This document shows, piece after piece, positions 1-8,398 of a DNA stretch of 52,219 bases; position 1 is the stretch's first letter, and the number at the start of each line of letters is the position of its first letter. Below the pieces are notes generated by a model. It was not told the origin of the DNA. It saw only the letters and a list, made by a program, of their open reading frames with translations, and ran no database searches. The stretch covers positions 1 to 52,219 of the forward strand of contig CAJOHE010000014.1 in the NCBI GenBank assembly GCA_905234495.1, in the 5' to 3' direction. The position numbers and the translations under genes are program-made. The stretch comes from an uncultured Eubacterium sp. GTDB taxonomy: Bacteria; Bacillota; Clostridia; Oscillospirales; Acutalibacteraceae.

Positions 1-45
1 TGGCAGGTCATTCTCTATTATACACGCTTCGGAGGTTCTTTTCAT
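1..45 (-). CDS. possible 5' end of a minus-strand gene running off the window
   Basis: On the minus strand an ATG at 45-43 opens a frame of 15 codons that stays open to the window edge. It is preceded, about 7 nt upstream, by an AAGAGG Shine-Dalgarno-like sequence. The peptide starts MKRTSEAC and is too short to assign. The only support is the start codon with its ribosome binding site and the absence of a stop, so the call could be accidental. Confidence 0.3.
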   Translation of the reverse strand, partial: MKRTSEACIIENDLP

Positions 46-63
46 CGGTTAACCTCTTTTGAA

Positions 64-126
64 CCACGCGACTATCGCGTGGTTTTCGTTATACAATTAC
101 AGCGGCAGATACTTGCACTGCCGCTG
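64..126. other. two hairpins in the leading intergenic region
   Basis: The first stem (CCACGCG with CGCGTGG, about 64-82) is followed on the plus strand by a short T-run and could be a weak plus-strand terminator. The second is a perfect 9-bp stem, 100-108 with 118-126, and has no T-run on either side. Two smaller hairpins lie at about 182-193 and 200-210. All are upstream of the promoter at 213-242, so they would not be in the leader of the downstream GTPase mRNA unless transcription starts farther upstream. Apart from the possible minus-strand start at 45, I see no gene in 1-264. Confidence 0.35.
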
Positions 127-212
127 AGAGGAAAAATATAGGTGAACCCCCGCAAGCCTGAGATATATGCTACGCGATATACGGTTTCGCCGTTATATTT
201 GCCTTCGGCAAG

Positions 213-242
213 TTGATTTAATATATATAAATATGTTATACT
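213..242 (+). promoter_or_regulatory. sigma-A-type promoter of the GTPase-NYN gene
   Basis: TTGATT at 213-218 is followed after 17-18 nt by TTATAC/TATACT (236-242). Transcription would start near 249, leaving a leader of only about 15 nt before the GTG start at 265, so there is no room for a tet(M)-style attenuator. Confidence 0.5.
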
Positions 243-264
243 GCTTTAGAAATGAGGTGATTCG

Positions 265-2841
265 GTGAAAAGGATTGTGCTTGGAATACTTGCTCACGTT
301 GACTCGGGAAAGACTACCCTTTCCGAGGCTTTGCTCTACTGCACGGGAAACCTTTCAAAGCTCGGCAGAGTTGACCATCAGACCTCGCTTCTCGACAACT
401 TTGAGCTTGAGCGAAAAAGAGGCATCACCATTTTTTCAAAGCAGGCAATCCTCAACTACAACGACACCGAATTCACCCTTCTTGACACCCCCGGTCACGT
501 CGACTTTTCGGCTGAAGCCGAGAGGACCTTGCAGGTGCTTGACTATGCGATACTCGTCATATCGGGTACTGACGGCGTTCAGAGCCACACGGCAACGCTC
601 TGGGGGCTTTTGAAAAAGTACAACGTCCCCTGCTTCATCTTCGTCAACAAAATGGACCTTGACGGCGCTGACAGGGAACGCGTTTTATACGACATAAGGA
701 AAAAACTTAGCGAGAGATGCGTCGACTTCACAGACGACGGAAGCGATGAGTTTTTCGAGAGCGCCGCACTTTGCAGCGACGAGCTTTTAAACGAGTACAG
801 CGAGCGCGACAGCCTGAGTCAGGACACGCTTGTTAAGGCAGTAAAAGGCAGAAGGATATTCCCCTGTCTTTTTGGCTCGGCGCTGAGGCTCGAAGGCATT
901 GAGCCGCTGATTGACTGCATTGACAAATACACCGAAATGAACGCTTACGGCGACAGCTTCGGCGCGAGGGTTTACAAGATTTCCGAGGATGCTCAGGGAA
1001 ACCGTCTCACGCACCTCAAGGTTACGGGCGGCAGACTCTGCGTTCGCGACGTGCTTGAAAGCGAAAAAAACACCGACTGTGAGAAGGTCAATCAGATAAG
1101 GCTTTACTACGGCGAGAAATACCGTACTTCCGAAGTTGCCGAGGCGGGAACTGTCTGCGCGGTTACGGGTATCAGCTTTGCCGTGACGGGCGACGGTCTC
1201 GGCCTTGAAAAAAGCGGCGTTATGCCCGTGCTTCAGCCCGTTCTGACATACAGGCTTAACCTTCCCGTGGACGCCGACGCGCACACGGTGCTCACCAAAA
1301 TGCGGGTGCTTGAAAACGAGGACCCGCAGCTAAAGGTTGTATGGAACGAGCAGCTCGGTGAAATTCAGGTTCAGCTTATGGGCGACATACAGCTTGAAAT
1401 CCTGCAGTCCGTCATAAAGGAACGATTTGACCTTGACGTAACCTTCGGCAAGGGCAACATCATATACAAGGAAACGATTGCCGACACGGTTGAGGGCGTC
1501 GGACATTTTGAACCGCTTCGCCACTATGCCGAGGTGCATCTGCTGCTCAAGCCGCGCGAGAGAAACAGCGGGCTTAAAATCAGCAGGGACTGCAGCGAGG
1601 ACGTGCTCGACAAAAACTGGCAGAGACTAATCACCACTCACCTCTATGAAAAAACGCACGTAGGCGTGCTCACGGGTTCCCCTGTCACGGATATGGAAAT
1701 TATCCTTGTATCCGGCAAAGCTCATCCGAAGCACACCGAGGGCGGCGATTTCCGTCAGGCAACGTACAGGGCGGTGAGACAGGGGCTCAGAAGCGCCAAA
1801 TCAGTACTTCTTGAGCCGATATATGAATTTACCCTCGAGGTGCCAAACGACTGCATAGGCAGGGCTCTGTCGGACATCGGGCAGATGTCGGGTAGCTTTG
1901 AGCCGCCCGAGCAGGATTCAGAGTTTTCCACCATTAAAGGCAAGGCGCCCGTTTCCGAAATGCAGGACTACAGCAAAGAGGTTATGCAGTACACCCGCGG
2001 CAGGGGCAGACTTTTCTGCACGCTGAGCGGTTACGACGTGTGCCACAACAGCGACGAGATGATAGAGAGCATCGGCTACAACTGCGATGCCGACACCTTC
2101 AACACCTGCGATTCGGTTTTCTGCTCTCACGGCGCGGGATACAACGTTAAGTGGAACGAGGTCAAAAGCCATATGCACCTCCCCTCTGCGCTGAAAGCTG
2201 AGGAAAAGGCAGAAAAAAGCAAGAGCAGGAAAACCCTCGCTTCGTTTAAAAATCACAAGGACATCTTTGCTCTTGACAAGGAACTGATGCATATTTTCGA
2301 GAGCACCTACGGTCCTATAAAAGACAGGAGGGCTTTTGAGCCGTCGATACCTAAGCCCGAAAAGGCGAAGGAAGAAAAATATAAGCGCAAGGGCAAGGAA
2401 TACACGGGCGAGGAATATCTTCTCGTCGACGGCTATAACGTAATCTTTGCGTGGGACAACCTGCGCGAGTTATCAAAGGATAATATCGACGGGGCGAGAA
2501 ACGCGCTTGTAAATATTCTCTGCAACTATCAGGGATATAAGAAGTGCAACGTCATTCTCGTCTTTGACGCATACAAGGTCAAGGGAAGCGACCGCGAGGT
2601 TGAGACGGTGAACAACATAAATATTGTCTACACCAAAGAGGCGGAAACCGCGGATATGTATATCGAGAAGGTCACGCACAGGCTTGCAAAAAACAACAGA
2701 GTGCGGGTTGTGACCTCGGACGCGCTTGAACAACTCATAATTCTTGAAGAGGGCGCGCTTCGCGTATCGTCGAGGGAATTCCTCTTTGAGGTGGAACAGA
2801 TTGAAGAAGAAATAAGACGGATAATAGAAGAAAATGCGTAG
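265..2841 (+). CDS. Tet(M)/EF-G-like translational GTPase fused to a YacP/Rae1-type NYN ribonuclease domain
   Basis: The protein has 858 residues. The N-terminal G domain shows P-loop AHVDSGKTT (about 10-18), DTPGHVDF (74-81) and NKMD (128-131). The EF-G-like domains end in a block resembling the C-terminus of tetracycline ribosomal protection proteins (GRGRL, SVFCSHGAGY, MHLP). Those proteins are about 640 residues long. Here a further domain follows from about residue 710, with LLVDGYNVI near 720, LVFDAYKV, ETADMYIEK and VTSDALEQ, spaced acidic residues typical of the YacP NYN family. Known in the family: Tet(M)-like GTPases bind the ribosome and displace tetracycline; B. subtilis YacP (Rae1) cuts mRNA in the ribosomal A site. 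Inference: one polypeptide couples ribosome binding to RNA cleavage; actual tetracycline resistance is unproven. The start is GTG, preceded by AGGTGA at 255-260. The 3' end overlaps a terminator. Confidence 0.88.
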   Translation: MKRIVLGILAHVDSGKTTLSEALLYCTGNLSKLGRVDHQTSLLDNFELERKRGITIFSKQAILNYNDTEFTLLDTPGHVDFSAEAERTLQVLDYAILVISGTDGVQSHTATLWGLLKKYNVPCFIFVNKMDLDGADRERVLYDIRKKLSERCVDFTDDGSDEFFESAALCSDELLNEYSERDSLSQDTLVKAVKGRRIFPCLFGSALRLEGIEPLIDCIDKYTEMNAYGDSFGARVYKISEDAQGNRLTHLKVTGGRLCVRDVLESEKNTDCEKVNQIRLYYGEKYRTSEVAEAGTVCAVTGISFAVTGDGLGLEKSGVMPVLQPVLTYRLNLPVDADAHTVLTKMRVLENEDPQLKVVWNEQLGEIQVQLMGDIQLEILQSVIKERFDLDVTFGKGNIIYKETIADTVEGVGHFEPLRHYAEVHLLLKPRERNSGLKISRDCSEDVLDKNWQRLITTHLYEKTHVGVLTGSPVTDMEIILVSGKAHPKHTEGGDFRQATYRAVRQGLRSAKSVLLEPIYEFTLEVPNDCIGRALSDIGQMSGSFEPPEQDSEFSTIKGKAPVSEMQDYSKEVMQYTRGRGRLFCTLSGYDVCHNSDEMIESIGYNCDADTFNTCDSVFCSHGAGYNVKWNEVKSHMHLPSALKAEEKAEKSKSRKTLASFKNHKDIFALDKELMHIFESTYGPIKDRRAFEPSIPKPEKAKEEKYKRKGKEYTGEEYLLVDGYNVIFAWDNLRELSKDNIDGARNALVNILCNYQGYKKCNVILVFDAYKVKGSDREVETVNNINIVYTKEAETADMYIEKVTHRLAKNNRVRVVTSDALEQLIILEEGALRVSSREFLFEVEQIEEEIRRIIEENA

Positions 2842-2862
2842 GATAATCCCTACGCATTTTTT
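2831..2862. terminator. bidirectional terminator between the GTPase gene and comF
   Basis: A perfect 12-bp stem (2831-2842 with 2849-2860) has a 6-nt loop and is A-rich on one side and T-rich on the other, so it can serve both converging genes. The stem contains the GTPase stop codon (2839-2841) and abuts the comF stop at 2861. Confidence 0.85.
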
Positions 2863-3568
2863 ATTTATGATATGTAACTGCAAGCGTTAACGCATATACC
2901 GCATCTGCCCCGCTGAGCTTCAGCATTTTGGCACATTCGTTGAGCGTTGAGCCCGTCGTTTTTACATCGTCTATAAGAAGAATCGTCCTGCCGCCGAGCT
3001 TGTTTTCATACTCGCGGTAGACCTTGAATGAGCCGTACACCGCGACGCTTCTTTCCTTTGCGGACTTATTGTGCTGAACGCCGGTGTAGCGCGATTTATA
3101 AAGAAGCTTTTCTACGGGAATACCGAGCTCCTTCCCCACTCCCTCAGCAAGCAGAGCGGACTGGTTGAAGCCCCTGCAGTGCTCGTGAAAATTGCGAAGC
3201 GGAACGAAGGTTATGAGGTCAAAGTGAATGTCCGCATAGGTTTCCCTCACGCTGTCCGCCATATCCTTTGAAAAGCCGTCCGCAAGGAAGGTCATTCCCC
3301 TCGCCTTGAAATTGTTCACGGCTGTTTTCACACTGTCCTTATAATAATACGGCGCGGCAATTCCTTTATATTCGTGCTTATGCTTTTTGCAGACGCATTC
3401 CTCTTTTGAATAGCCGCAGCTCATACATATGGGCGGCTCAATTTTCTTTACGTTTTTGCACTCGTCGCAGAGAGTTTCGTCAAGCTCAATCACCTCGCCG
3501 CAGAGCCTGCAGGTTTTCGGGAATACAGCGGTAAGAAGCGTATCTGCGGATTCTTTCAGCATACTCAT
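2861..3568 (-). CDS. comF: ComF family phosphoribosyltransferase-like protein
   Basis: This 235-residue protein has the ComF architecture. An N-terminal zinc-ribbon-like part has repeated Cys pairs (CRLCGE, CDECK, CMSCGY, CVCKK, residues about 17-63), and a type I PRTase fold carries the PRPP loop ILLIDDVKTTGST near the C-terminus. CRGFNQ in the middle is characteristic of the family. ComF is a cytosolic protein needed for DNA uptake in naturally competent bacteria, probably through single-strand handling with ComFA and DprA. Its ATG overlaps the TGA of comEA (ATGA), so the two are translationally coupled at the distal end of the tepA-ftsK operon. No comFA helicase gene is seen next to it. 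Confidence 0.88.
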   Translation of the reverse strand: MSMLKESADTLLTAVFPKTCRLCGEVIELDETLCDECKNVKKIEPPICMSCGYSKEECVCKKHKHEYKGIAAPYYYKDSVKTAVNNFKARGMTFLADGFSKDMADSVRETYADIHFDLITFVPLRNFHEHCRGFNQSALLAEGVGKELGIPVEKLLYKSRYTGVQHNKSAKERSVAVYGSFKVYREYENKLGGRTILLIDDVKTTGSTLNECAKMLKLSGADAVYALTLAVTYHK

Positions 3569-3945
3569 ACCGTAAAGTAGGGCGCAATCTTTTCGTAAAC
3601 GCCGTCCCCTATTCCGCTGATATCCTTGAGCTGCTCAACGCTGGTATATCCGCCGAGGTAATCCCTGTATGCGATAATGAGCTCAGCCTTTCGCTCGCCT
3701 ATGCCGTCAAGCGCTACAAGCTGGTCGTAGGTGCAGGTGTTGAGATTAAGCGGAAGAGAAACGCTCACCTCAGCTTCTACGCTGTTTACGGTTACTGTCT
3801 GTGTAACCGTCTCGGTAACGGTCTCTGCTATTTCGGGCATAATAAGCATTCTGGGCTGTGACAGCGCAAAGCCCAGAATAAGTACACCGATTATAATCAG
3901 ACCAAGCCCTATAGTCATAATTGACTGGCTTTTACCGTCGCTCAT
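3565..3945 (-). CDS. comEA: ComEA-like membrane-anchored helix-hairpin-helix DNA-binding protein
   Basis: The protein is 126 residues long. One N-terminal membrane segment (about 10-30, IGLGLIIIGVLILGF) is followed by a Thr/Val-rich spacer and two helix-hairpin-helix motifs at the C-terminus, NLNTCTYDQLVALDGIGERKA and LKDISGIGDGVYEKIAPYF. This is the layout of ComEA, the membrane receptor for incoming double-stranded DNA in transformation. It lacks the longer beta-grasp (SLBB) region of classical B. subtilis ComEA, as short clostridial versions do. It lies 14 nt downstream of ftsK and overlaps comF, so it is expressed with chromosome-segregation genes rather than with comEC, which sits about 20 kb away. 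Confidence 0.82.
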   Translation of the reverse strand: MSDGKSQSIMTIGLGLIIIGVLILGFALSQPRMLIMPEIAETVTETVTQTVTVNSVEAEVSVSLPLNLNTCTYDQLVALDGIGERKAELIIAYRDYLGGYTSVEQLKDISGIGDGVYEKIAPYFTV

Positions 3946-3959
3946 TTCAGCGCCTCCGT

Positions 3960-6467
3960 TTATTCCTCGTCATCGTCGTAGTTTTCCTCTACAACGTCAA
4001 AACCATCTGCCGTATCGTCAAACGCCATCTGTTCGGTATTTTCTGCGGTGAACTCGGCTTCGGTACCGTTTGCCTTCATCTGAATCCACTGCTGATACGT
4101 GATTAAAATTTCTCTCGGCTTAGCGCCGTTTGCGGGACCTATAATATGCTTTTCCTCAAGCTGGTCGATAATCTTCGCGCCCCTCGCATAGCCTACGGAA
4201 AGCTTTCTCTGCAGGAACGAGGTAGATGCCTGTCCTGTTTCAAGAACGACCTCAACAGCCTTGTCAAAGAGTGCGTCAAGCTGCTCGCCGCCTTCCTCGT
4301 CGCCTTCAAACGGCGAGGACTTCTTGTCCTGAACTGCCTTTGCCTCAATTTCTTTCTGGATGTCGTCGCTGTACTGGCTTTCACCCTGCTTTCTGATGTA
4401 ATCGCAAAGAGCGTCAACCTCTTCATCGGAAATGAAGCAGCCCTGAACGCGGACGGGCTTTGAAGCGCCTATCGGACTGTAGAGCATATCGCCGTAGCCG
4501 AGAAGCTTCTCAGCGCCTGCAGAGTCGATAATCGTTCTCGAGTCAATCTGCGACGAAACGGTGAGAGCGATTCTTGACGAAATGTTAGCTTTGATAAGAC
4601 CCGTGATAACGTCAACAGACGGTCTCTGTGTTGCGATAACGAGGTGCATACCTACTGCACGCGCCATCTGTGCAAGACGGCATACCGAGTCTTCAACCTC
4701 TTTTGGCGCAGCCATCATAAGGTCTGCAAACTCGTCGATGAATATACAGATTTTCGGCATATGCTCAACCTCGTCGTGCTTCTGAGCATATTTGTTATAT
4801 CCCGCAATATCGCGCACGCCGACCTCACGAAGCTTCTGATAGCGCTGAAGCATTTCGGAAACCGCCCAGCCGAGCGCGCCTGCAGCCTTTCTCGGGTCGG
4901 TTACGACGGGAACGAGAAGATGCGGGATACCCTCATACTTTGAGAACTCGACCGACTTCGGGTCAATCATAAGGAATTTGACCTTGTCGGGCTTTGCCCT
5001 GTAAAGAATTGAGGCGATGATTGAATTTACGCAGACGGATTTACCTGAGCCCGTGGTACCTGCGATGAGAAGATGGGGCATCTTTGCAATATCGCAGAAT
5101 ACGCATCTGCCCGTGATGTCCTTACCGATACCTGCGGAAAGGATTGATTTCTGCTCGTCAAATTCGGGCGTATCGATAAGCTCGCGCATTGATACGGTAT
5201 TTTTAACTGTATTCGGAATCTCGATGCCGACAGCCGCTTTGCCGGGAATCGGCGCCTCGATACGAACGTTTGTCGCTGCGAGGTTTAAAGCGATATCGTC
5301 GGAAAGGTTTGTAATCTTTGAAATACGGATGCCTGCTGCGGGCTTGAGCTCATAGCGCGTAACCGTAGGTCCTCTTGAAATATCGGTGATAGTGGCGTCA
5401 ACGTTGAAGGAATGAAGCGTGTCGATAAGCTTCTGCGCGTTTTCCTTGAGCTCGCCGCCGATATCCTTTGCCGAGTGCTTTTTGGCGGTTTTGAGAAGGT
5501 CGATGGGCGGAAGAACGTAGTCGTTTACAGTTGCGTCCATCGCTTCCTTTGAAACGGAAAACTCCTCAACGCCCGTCTTGCCGTCCTTTTTATCGTCTGG
5601 CTTTGAGGCGTCCTCAACGATTTCGTCAATCGTCTTTTCCTTAACCGGAACGCCCTGACGTTCCTTGCGCTTTTTCTCGGTCTCGGCGTTTATCTCGTCG
5701 ATAATCGTTGACGTTGTTTCGTCGAGGTCGACTGTCGGGGTTGCCGCTTTTTTGGTCTTTTTCTTCTTAGGCTTTCCTTCCTCACCCGGGGGCTCTGCGT
5801 CAAGCGGAACGTCTATATTGTTTCTTGTCATTCTGCGGCGCTCGATATGGTCGTTGATTGCGGGGGCAACCTTTTCATATGTAACCTTTGCAGGCTTTGC
5901 CGCGCCCGAGAAGAACTGAATAATCGTAAGCCCCGTAAGAAGCATAAAATCAACAAAGAAAAGAAGAAGCGAGATGATTACTGCAGGGGCTTTGCCGAGA
6001 GTGAGAAGCACCCAGCCGAGAATTGCGCCTATTGCGCCGCCGTTGAAGCCGGGAGGTACTGCATTTAAGTATGCGTTTGAAACTGCATCTTTAAAATATT
6101 CACCGGGAGTGTTTCTGAAAACGTGAATCATAGCCGTGAGAATAAGCACGAGCACAACGGTTTCAATCACCTTTTCAATCATCTTAAGCTTCGTTGCGTG
6201 ATACGAAAGATAGATGATTGTGATAATTAGCATTATCATCGGGAAAAGGCATGCTGCAAGAATACCGAATATTCCCACATAAACCTCTTTTAACGTTTGC
6301 CATACGCCCTGTCCCGGGATTACCGCAATGCAGAAGAAAAGAATGGAAAATGCGAATATAACAATTCCCGCAACTCTGCTCACCTCTTCGTTGAGAACAG
6401 GCGTTTCCTCTTTTTTAGGGCTTTGTTTAGTTGTCTTTTTTGTCTGTGTCTGTTTTTTGTTAGCCAT
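3960..6467 (-). CDS. ftsK: FtsK/SpoIIIE family DNA translocase
   Basis: The 835-residue protein pumps chromosomal DNA through the division or sporulation septum. The N-terminus is basic and Lys/Thr-rich, followed by four or five membrane segments between about residues 28 and 190. A charged linker (about 200-310) leads to the RecA-like motor with Walker A GTTGSGKSV (about 470-480) and Walker B IFIDEFADLM. The C-terminal gamma winged-helix domain (QRKLSVGYARGAKII) recognises polar chromosome motifs. An acidic tail ends in DDDEE. A GAGGT ribosome binding site precedes the ATG. Position next to tepA and a YlzJ-like gene matches the spoIIIE neighbourhood of B. subtilis, so spoIIIE is an equally good name. 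Confidence 0.95.
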   Translation of the reverse strand: MANKKQTQTKKTTKQSPKKEETPVLNEEVSRVAGIVIFAFSILFFCIAVIPGQGVWQTLKEVYVGIFGILAACLFPMIMLIITIIYLSYHATKLKMIEKVIETVVLVLILTAMIHVFRNTPGEYFKDAVSNAYLNAVPPGFNGGAIGAILGWVLLTLGKAPAVIISLLLFFVDFMLLTGLTIIQFFSGAAKPAKVTYEKVAPAINDHIERRRMTRNNIDVPLDAEPPGEEGKPKKKKTKKAATPTVDLDETTSTIIDEINAETEKKRKERQGVPVKEKTIDEIVEDASKPDDKKDGKTGVEEFSVSKEAMDATVNDYVLPPIDLLKTAKKHSAKDIGGELKENAQKLIDTLHSFNVDATITDISRGPTVTRYELKPAAGIRISKITNLSDDIALNLAATNVRIEAPIPGKAAVGIEIPNTVKNTVSMRELIDTPEFDEQKSILSAGIGKDITGRCVFCDIAKMPHLLIAGTTGSGKSVCVNSIIASILYRAKPDKVKFLMIDPKSVEFSKYEGIPHLLVPVVTDPRKAAGALGWAVSEMLQRYQKLREVGVRDIAGYNKYAQKHDEVEHMPKICIFIDEFADLMMAAPKEVEDSVCRLAQMARAVGMHLVIATQRPSVDVITGLIKANISSRIALTVSSQIDSRTIIDSAGAEKLLGYGDMLYSPIGASKPVRVQGCFISDEEVDALCDYIRKQGESQYSDDIQKEIEAKAVQDKKSSPFEGDEEGGEQLDALFDKAVEVVLETGQASTSFLQRKLSVGYARGAKIIDQLEEKHIIGPANGAKPREILITYQQWIQMKANGTEAEFTAENTEQMAFDDTADGFDVVEENYDDDEE

Positions 6468-6479
6468 ATTTACCTCAAT

Positions 6480-7337
6480 TTATTTTCTTACAATAACCTC
6501 TACTATACCTATTATTGCGCAGAGCACGCCGAGAATAACGTCGTAGCTTGCAACATATTTAAGCAGTTTGTTTTTTATGAAATACATAAGAAGTCTTACA
6601 AAGAAGAACGCCGCCGCAACCGAGAGAATAACCGCAATTATAATCTGCACTACGGATACGCCCGTAACGCCTATGCAAATCTCGATAATACCTCTTACAA
6701 TAAGATATACGAACGAGAGAACGAAGGCATATTTGACCGCGGTTTTCTGGTTCATACCGATTAAAACGCCGATACAGAACACGCCTGCAACAAGCGAGCA
6801 TCCCGCCGTGGGTATTGCAAGAAACGCGGTTGCACCGAGAACGAGCGCCTGAAAAATCGGCGGAAGCGGGTTAACCTTGTTTACTCTGTGAAGCGTAATT
6901 AGAAGAAGCACGCCAGTAAGTATGAAGCACACGCCCTCGTCGGCAAGGGTTCCGTTATAGGAAAAATGGTTGAACACCTGATAGATGTTTGACTTTCTGC
7001 TAACGGGGATGAGATAGAGAAGCATCGGCACAAGGGATATAAGCGTCATCAGCATAAACTGCCTTACAGACGTTAGATTCTTTATGTCAAAACGCTTCTT
7101 TGCAATATCGACCGCCGTGCCGAAAAAGTTTTTGAAAAGCCTTTTGAAAAGCGGGAAAAGAGCGATAAATATTCCTATCGCAATACCTATATGTATCACG
7201 CCCGTCAGTTTTGAACAGGCGCCCGAAAACCTTCCTGCAAAGTCATGGAAGATTGCGCTGTGACCGCTTTCGGATACCGGGAATATCCACGTAAAAGCCT
7301 GTGCTATGGCTTGAAAAATCGCAGTTAAGATTGACAT
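6480..7337 (-). CDS. UppP/BacA-like membrane protein with altered catalytic motifs
   Basis: This 285-residue polytopic protein belongs to the BacA/UppP family by its N-terminal signature FPVSESGHS (about 19-27) and its many hydrophobic helices. UppP recycles undecaprenyl diphosphate, the lipid carrier of cell-wall synthesis. The active-site residues of that family look changed. The Glu that normally precedes FLPxSSxGH is Trp here (residue 17). The PGxSRSG loop, whose Arg is essential in E. coli BacA, reads IPTAGCSLVAG without Arg. The SGH histidine is kept. It may therefore be a paralogue without phosphatase activity. The ATG at 7337 was chosen over an upstream in-frame ATG at 7454 because GGAGG lies directly before it at about 7346-7350. 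The stop is 12 nt before the ftsK start. Confidence 0.75.
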   Translation of the reverse strand: MSILTAIFQAIAQAFTWIFPVSESGHSAIFHDFAGRFSGACSKLTGVIHIGIAIGIFIALFPLFKRLFKNFFGTAVDIAKKRFDIKNLTSVRQFMLMTLISLVPMLLYLIPVSRKSNIYQVFNHFSYNGTLADEGVCFILTGVLLLITLHRVNKVNPLPPIFQALVLGATAFLAIPTAGCSLVAGVFCIGVLIGMNQKTAVKYAFVLSFVYLIVRGIIEICIGVTGVSVVQIIIAVILSVAAAFFFVRLLMYFIKNKLLKYVASYDVILGVLCAIIGIVEVIVRK

Positions 7338-7482
7338 AGTTTTTACCTCCGAAAAGAGATGCGTTATCAAGAAAGTAACCGCCGCGAATATAGTCGTACG
7401 GATTACTTGAACGTGGTTTGCAATCAGCTGTATCACTGCAGTAAAAAACGTCACTGAGTGGGATTACCGTGTAGAGCATCAT
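7243..7482 (-). CDS. YlzJ-like small protein
   Basis: The protein has 79 residues and begins [13 protein letters not shown], the usual N-terminus of the YlzJ-like family (M-LYT-P---VF). A little later [11 protein letters not shown] resembles the family's STDPxDYL motif, although the stretch between the two is shorter than I would expect. Function is unknown. In B. subtilis ylzJ lies between tepA (ymfB) and spoIIIE, exactly the position here. Its ATG overlaps the tepA stop (ATGA). The last 95 nt overlap the start of the UppP-like gene in another frame, so the C-terminal part may be non-homologous or may result from an old frameshift. Confidence 0.58.
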   Translation of the reverse strand: MMLYTVIPLSDVFYCSDTADCKPRSSNPYDYIRGGYFLDNASLFGGKNYVNLNCDFSSHSTGFYVDIPGIRKRSQRNLP

Positions 7483-8201
7483 TCGTCCCCCCTGACTATC
7501 TGAGAGTCGAGAAAGCTGAGCGCGTCGCTTAGTCCGCCGAGCTCGTCTATAAGCCCCGCCTTGACTGCACCCTCGCCGTCAAGAACGGTACCGACGTCCA
7601 TCACAAGTTCCCCCGTTTTCATCATAAGCCTGCGAAAACCCGACCTGCTTATCTTTGAATTGTTTGCAACAAAATTTATAATCCTGTCCTGCATCTTTTC
7701 AAAGTAAGACAGCGTCTGCGGAACGCCGAGAACGAGCCCGTTCATCCTGACGGGGTGAACCGTCATCGTGGCGCTCGGAACGATGAAGCTCTTTTTGCAG
7801 CTCACCGCAAGCGGAACTCCGATTGAGTGGCCGCCGCCGAGAACGAGCGAAGCCGTGGGCGTGGTCATGGTTGAGAGAAGCTCTGCGATTGCAAGCCCCG
7901 CCTCAACGTCGCCGCCGACGGTATTGAGGATAATCAGAAGTCCTTCGATTTCCTTGCTTTCCTCGATTGCCACAAGCTGCGGAATCACGTGTTCGTACTT
8001 CGTCGTCTTGTTCTGGCGCGGAAGGATATAGTGCCCCTCAATCTGCCCGATAATTGTCAGGCAATGGATGAAATGGCCGTCCTTTGAAACGGTTATTGAG
8101 CCTGTCTGAAACGAGGACTCTTCCTGCTCGTCAGGCTCGTCCTTTTCATCGTCGTCGCTGTTTTTTATCTGCTGTGATTTTTTGTATTCCTTGTCTGACA
8201 T
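7479..8201 (-). CDS. tepA: ClpP-superfamily serine protease, TepA (YmfB) type
   Basis: The 240-residue protein has an acidic, low-complexity N-terminus (about 1-35) followed by a ClpP/crotonase-like fold. Oxyanion Gly residues lie in [10 protein letters not shown], the nucleophile Ser at about 126 in GGGHSIGVP, and the His at about 149 in MTVHPVRM. This fits the cytosolic TepA/YmfB branch rather than true ClpP. TepA has been linked to protein translocation and to degradation of small acid-soluble spore proteins in Bacillus. It is the first gene of the operon running to comF. Its ATG is preceded by GAGGTG, and the operon promoter lies at 8253-8281. Confidence 0.85.
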   Translation of the reverse strand: MSDKEYKKSQQIKNSDDDEKDEPDEQEESSFQTGSITVSKDGHFIHCLTIIGQIEGHYILPRQNKTTKYEHVIPQLVAIEESKEIEGLLIILNTVGGDVEAGLAIAELLSTMTTPTASLVLGGGHSIGVPLAVSCKKSFIVPSATMTVHPVRMNGLVLGVPQTLSYFEKMQDRIINFVANNSKISRSGFRRLMMKTGELVMDVGTVLDGEGAVKAGLIDELGGLSDALSFLDSQIVRGDE

Positions 8202-8252
8202 ATAAACACCTCAATAGTATTTATGCCCGAAAGAAATACATATATTTAGTAT

Positions 8253-8281
8253 ATTTTAGCATATTTATATTTATTTTTCAA
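8253..8281 (-). promoter_or_regulatory. sigma-A-type promoter of the tepA-ftsK-comF operon
   Basis: Read on the minus strand, TTGAAA (8281-8276) and TAAAAT (8258-8253) are separated by exactly 17 nt, about 50 nt before the tepA ATG. Confidence 0.7.
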
Positions 8282-8366
8282 CATTATATATGATTTTTAT
8301 TATTATAATATTTTAAGATAAAAGACATTTTGCGCTTATTCATCTGTGTACTTTGATTCGGCGTTG

Positions 8367-8391
8367 TGTTATAATGAATGGGAATGGGGGG
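8367..8391 (+). promoter_or_regulatory. extended -10 promoter and ribosome binding site of the oxidoreductase gene
   Basis: TGTTATAAT at 8367-8375 is a consensus extended -10. No good -35 box is seen at the right distance. GGGGG at 8386-8391, seven nt before the ATG at 8399, decides the start over the upstream in-frame ATG at 8378, which lies at or before the expected transcription start. Confidence 0.5.
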
Positions 8392-8398
8392 CGAAAAT

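Noticed and set aside
167..268. 33-codon open frame ending in a GTGA overlap with the GTPase start, like a leader peptide
   Set aside because: No ribosome binding site precedes its ATG, and the likely promoter of the GTPase gene lies inside it, so it would not be transcribed from the 5' end.
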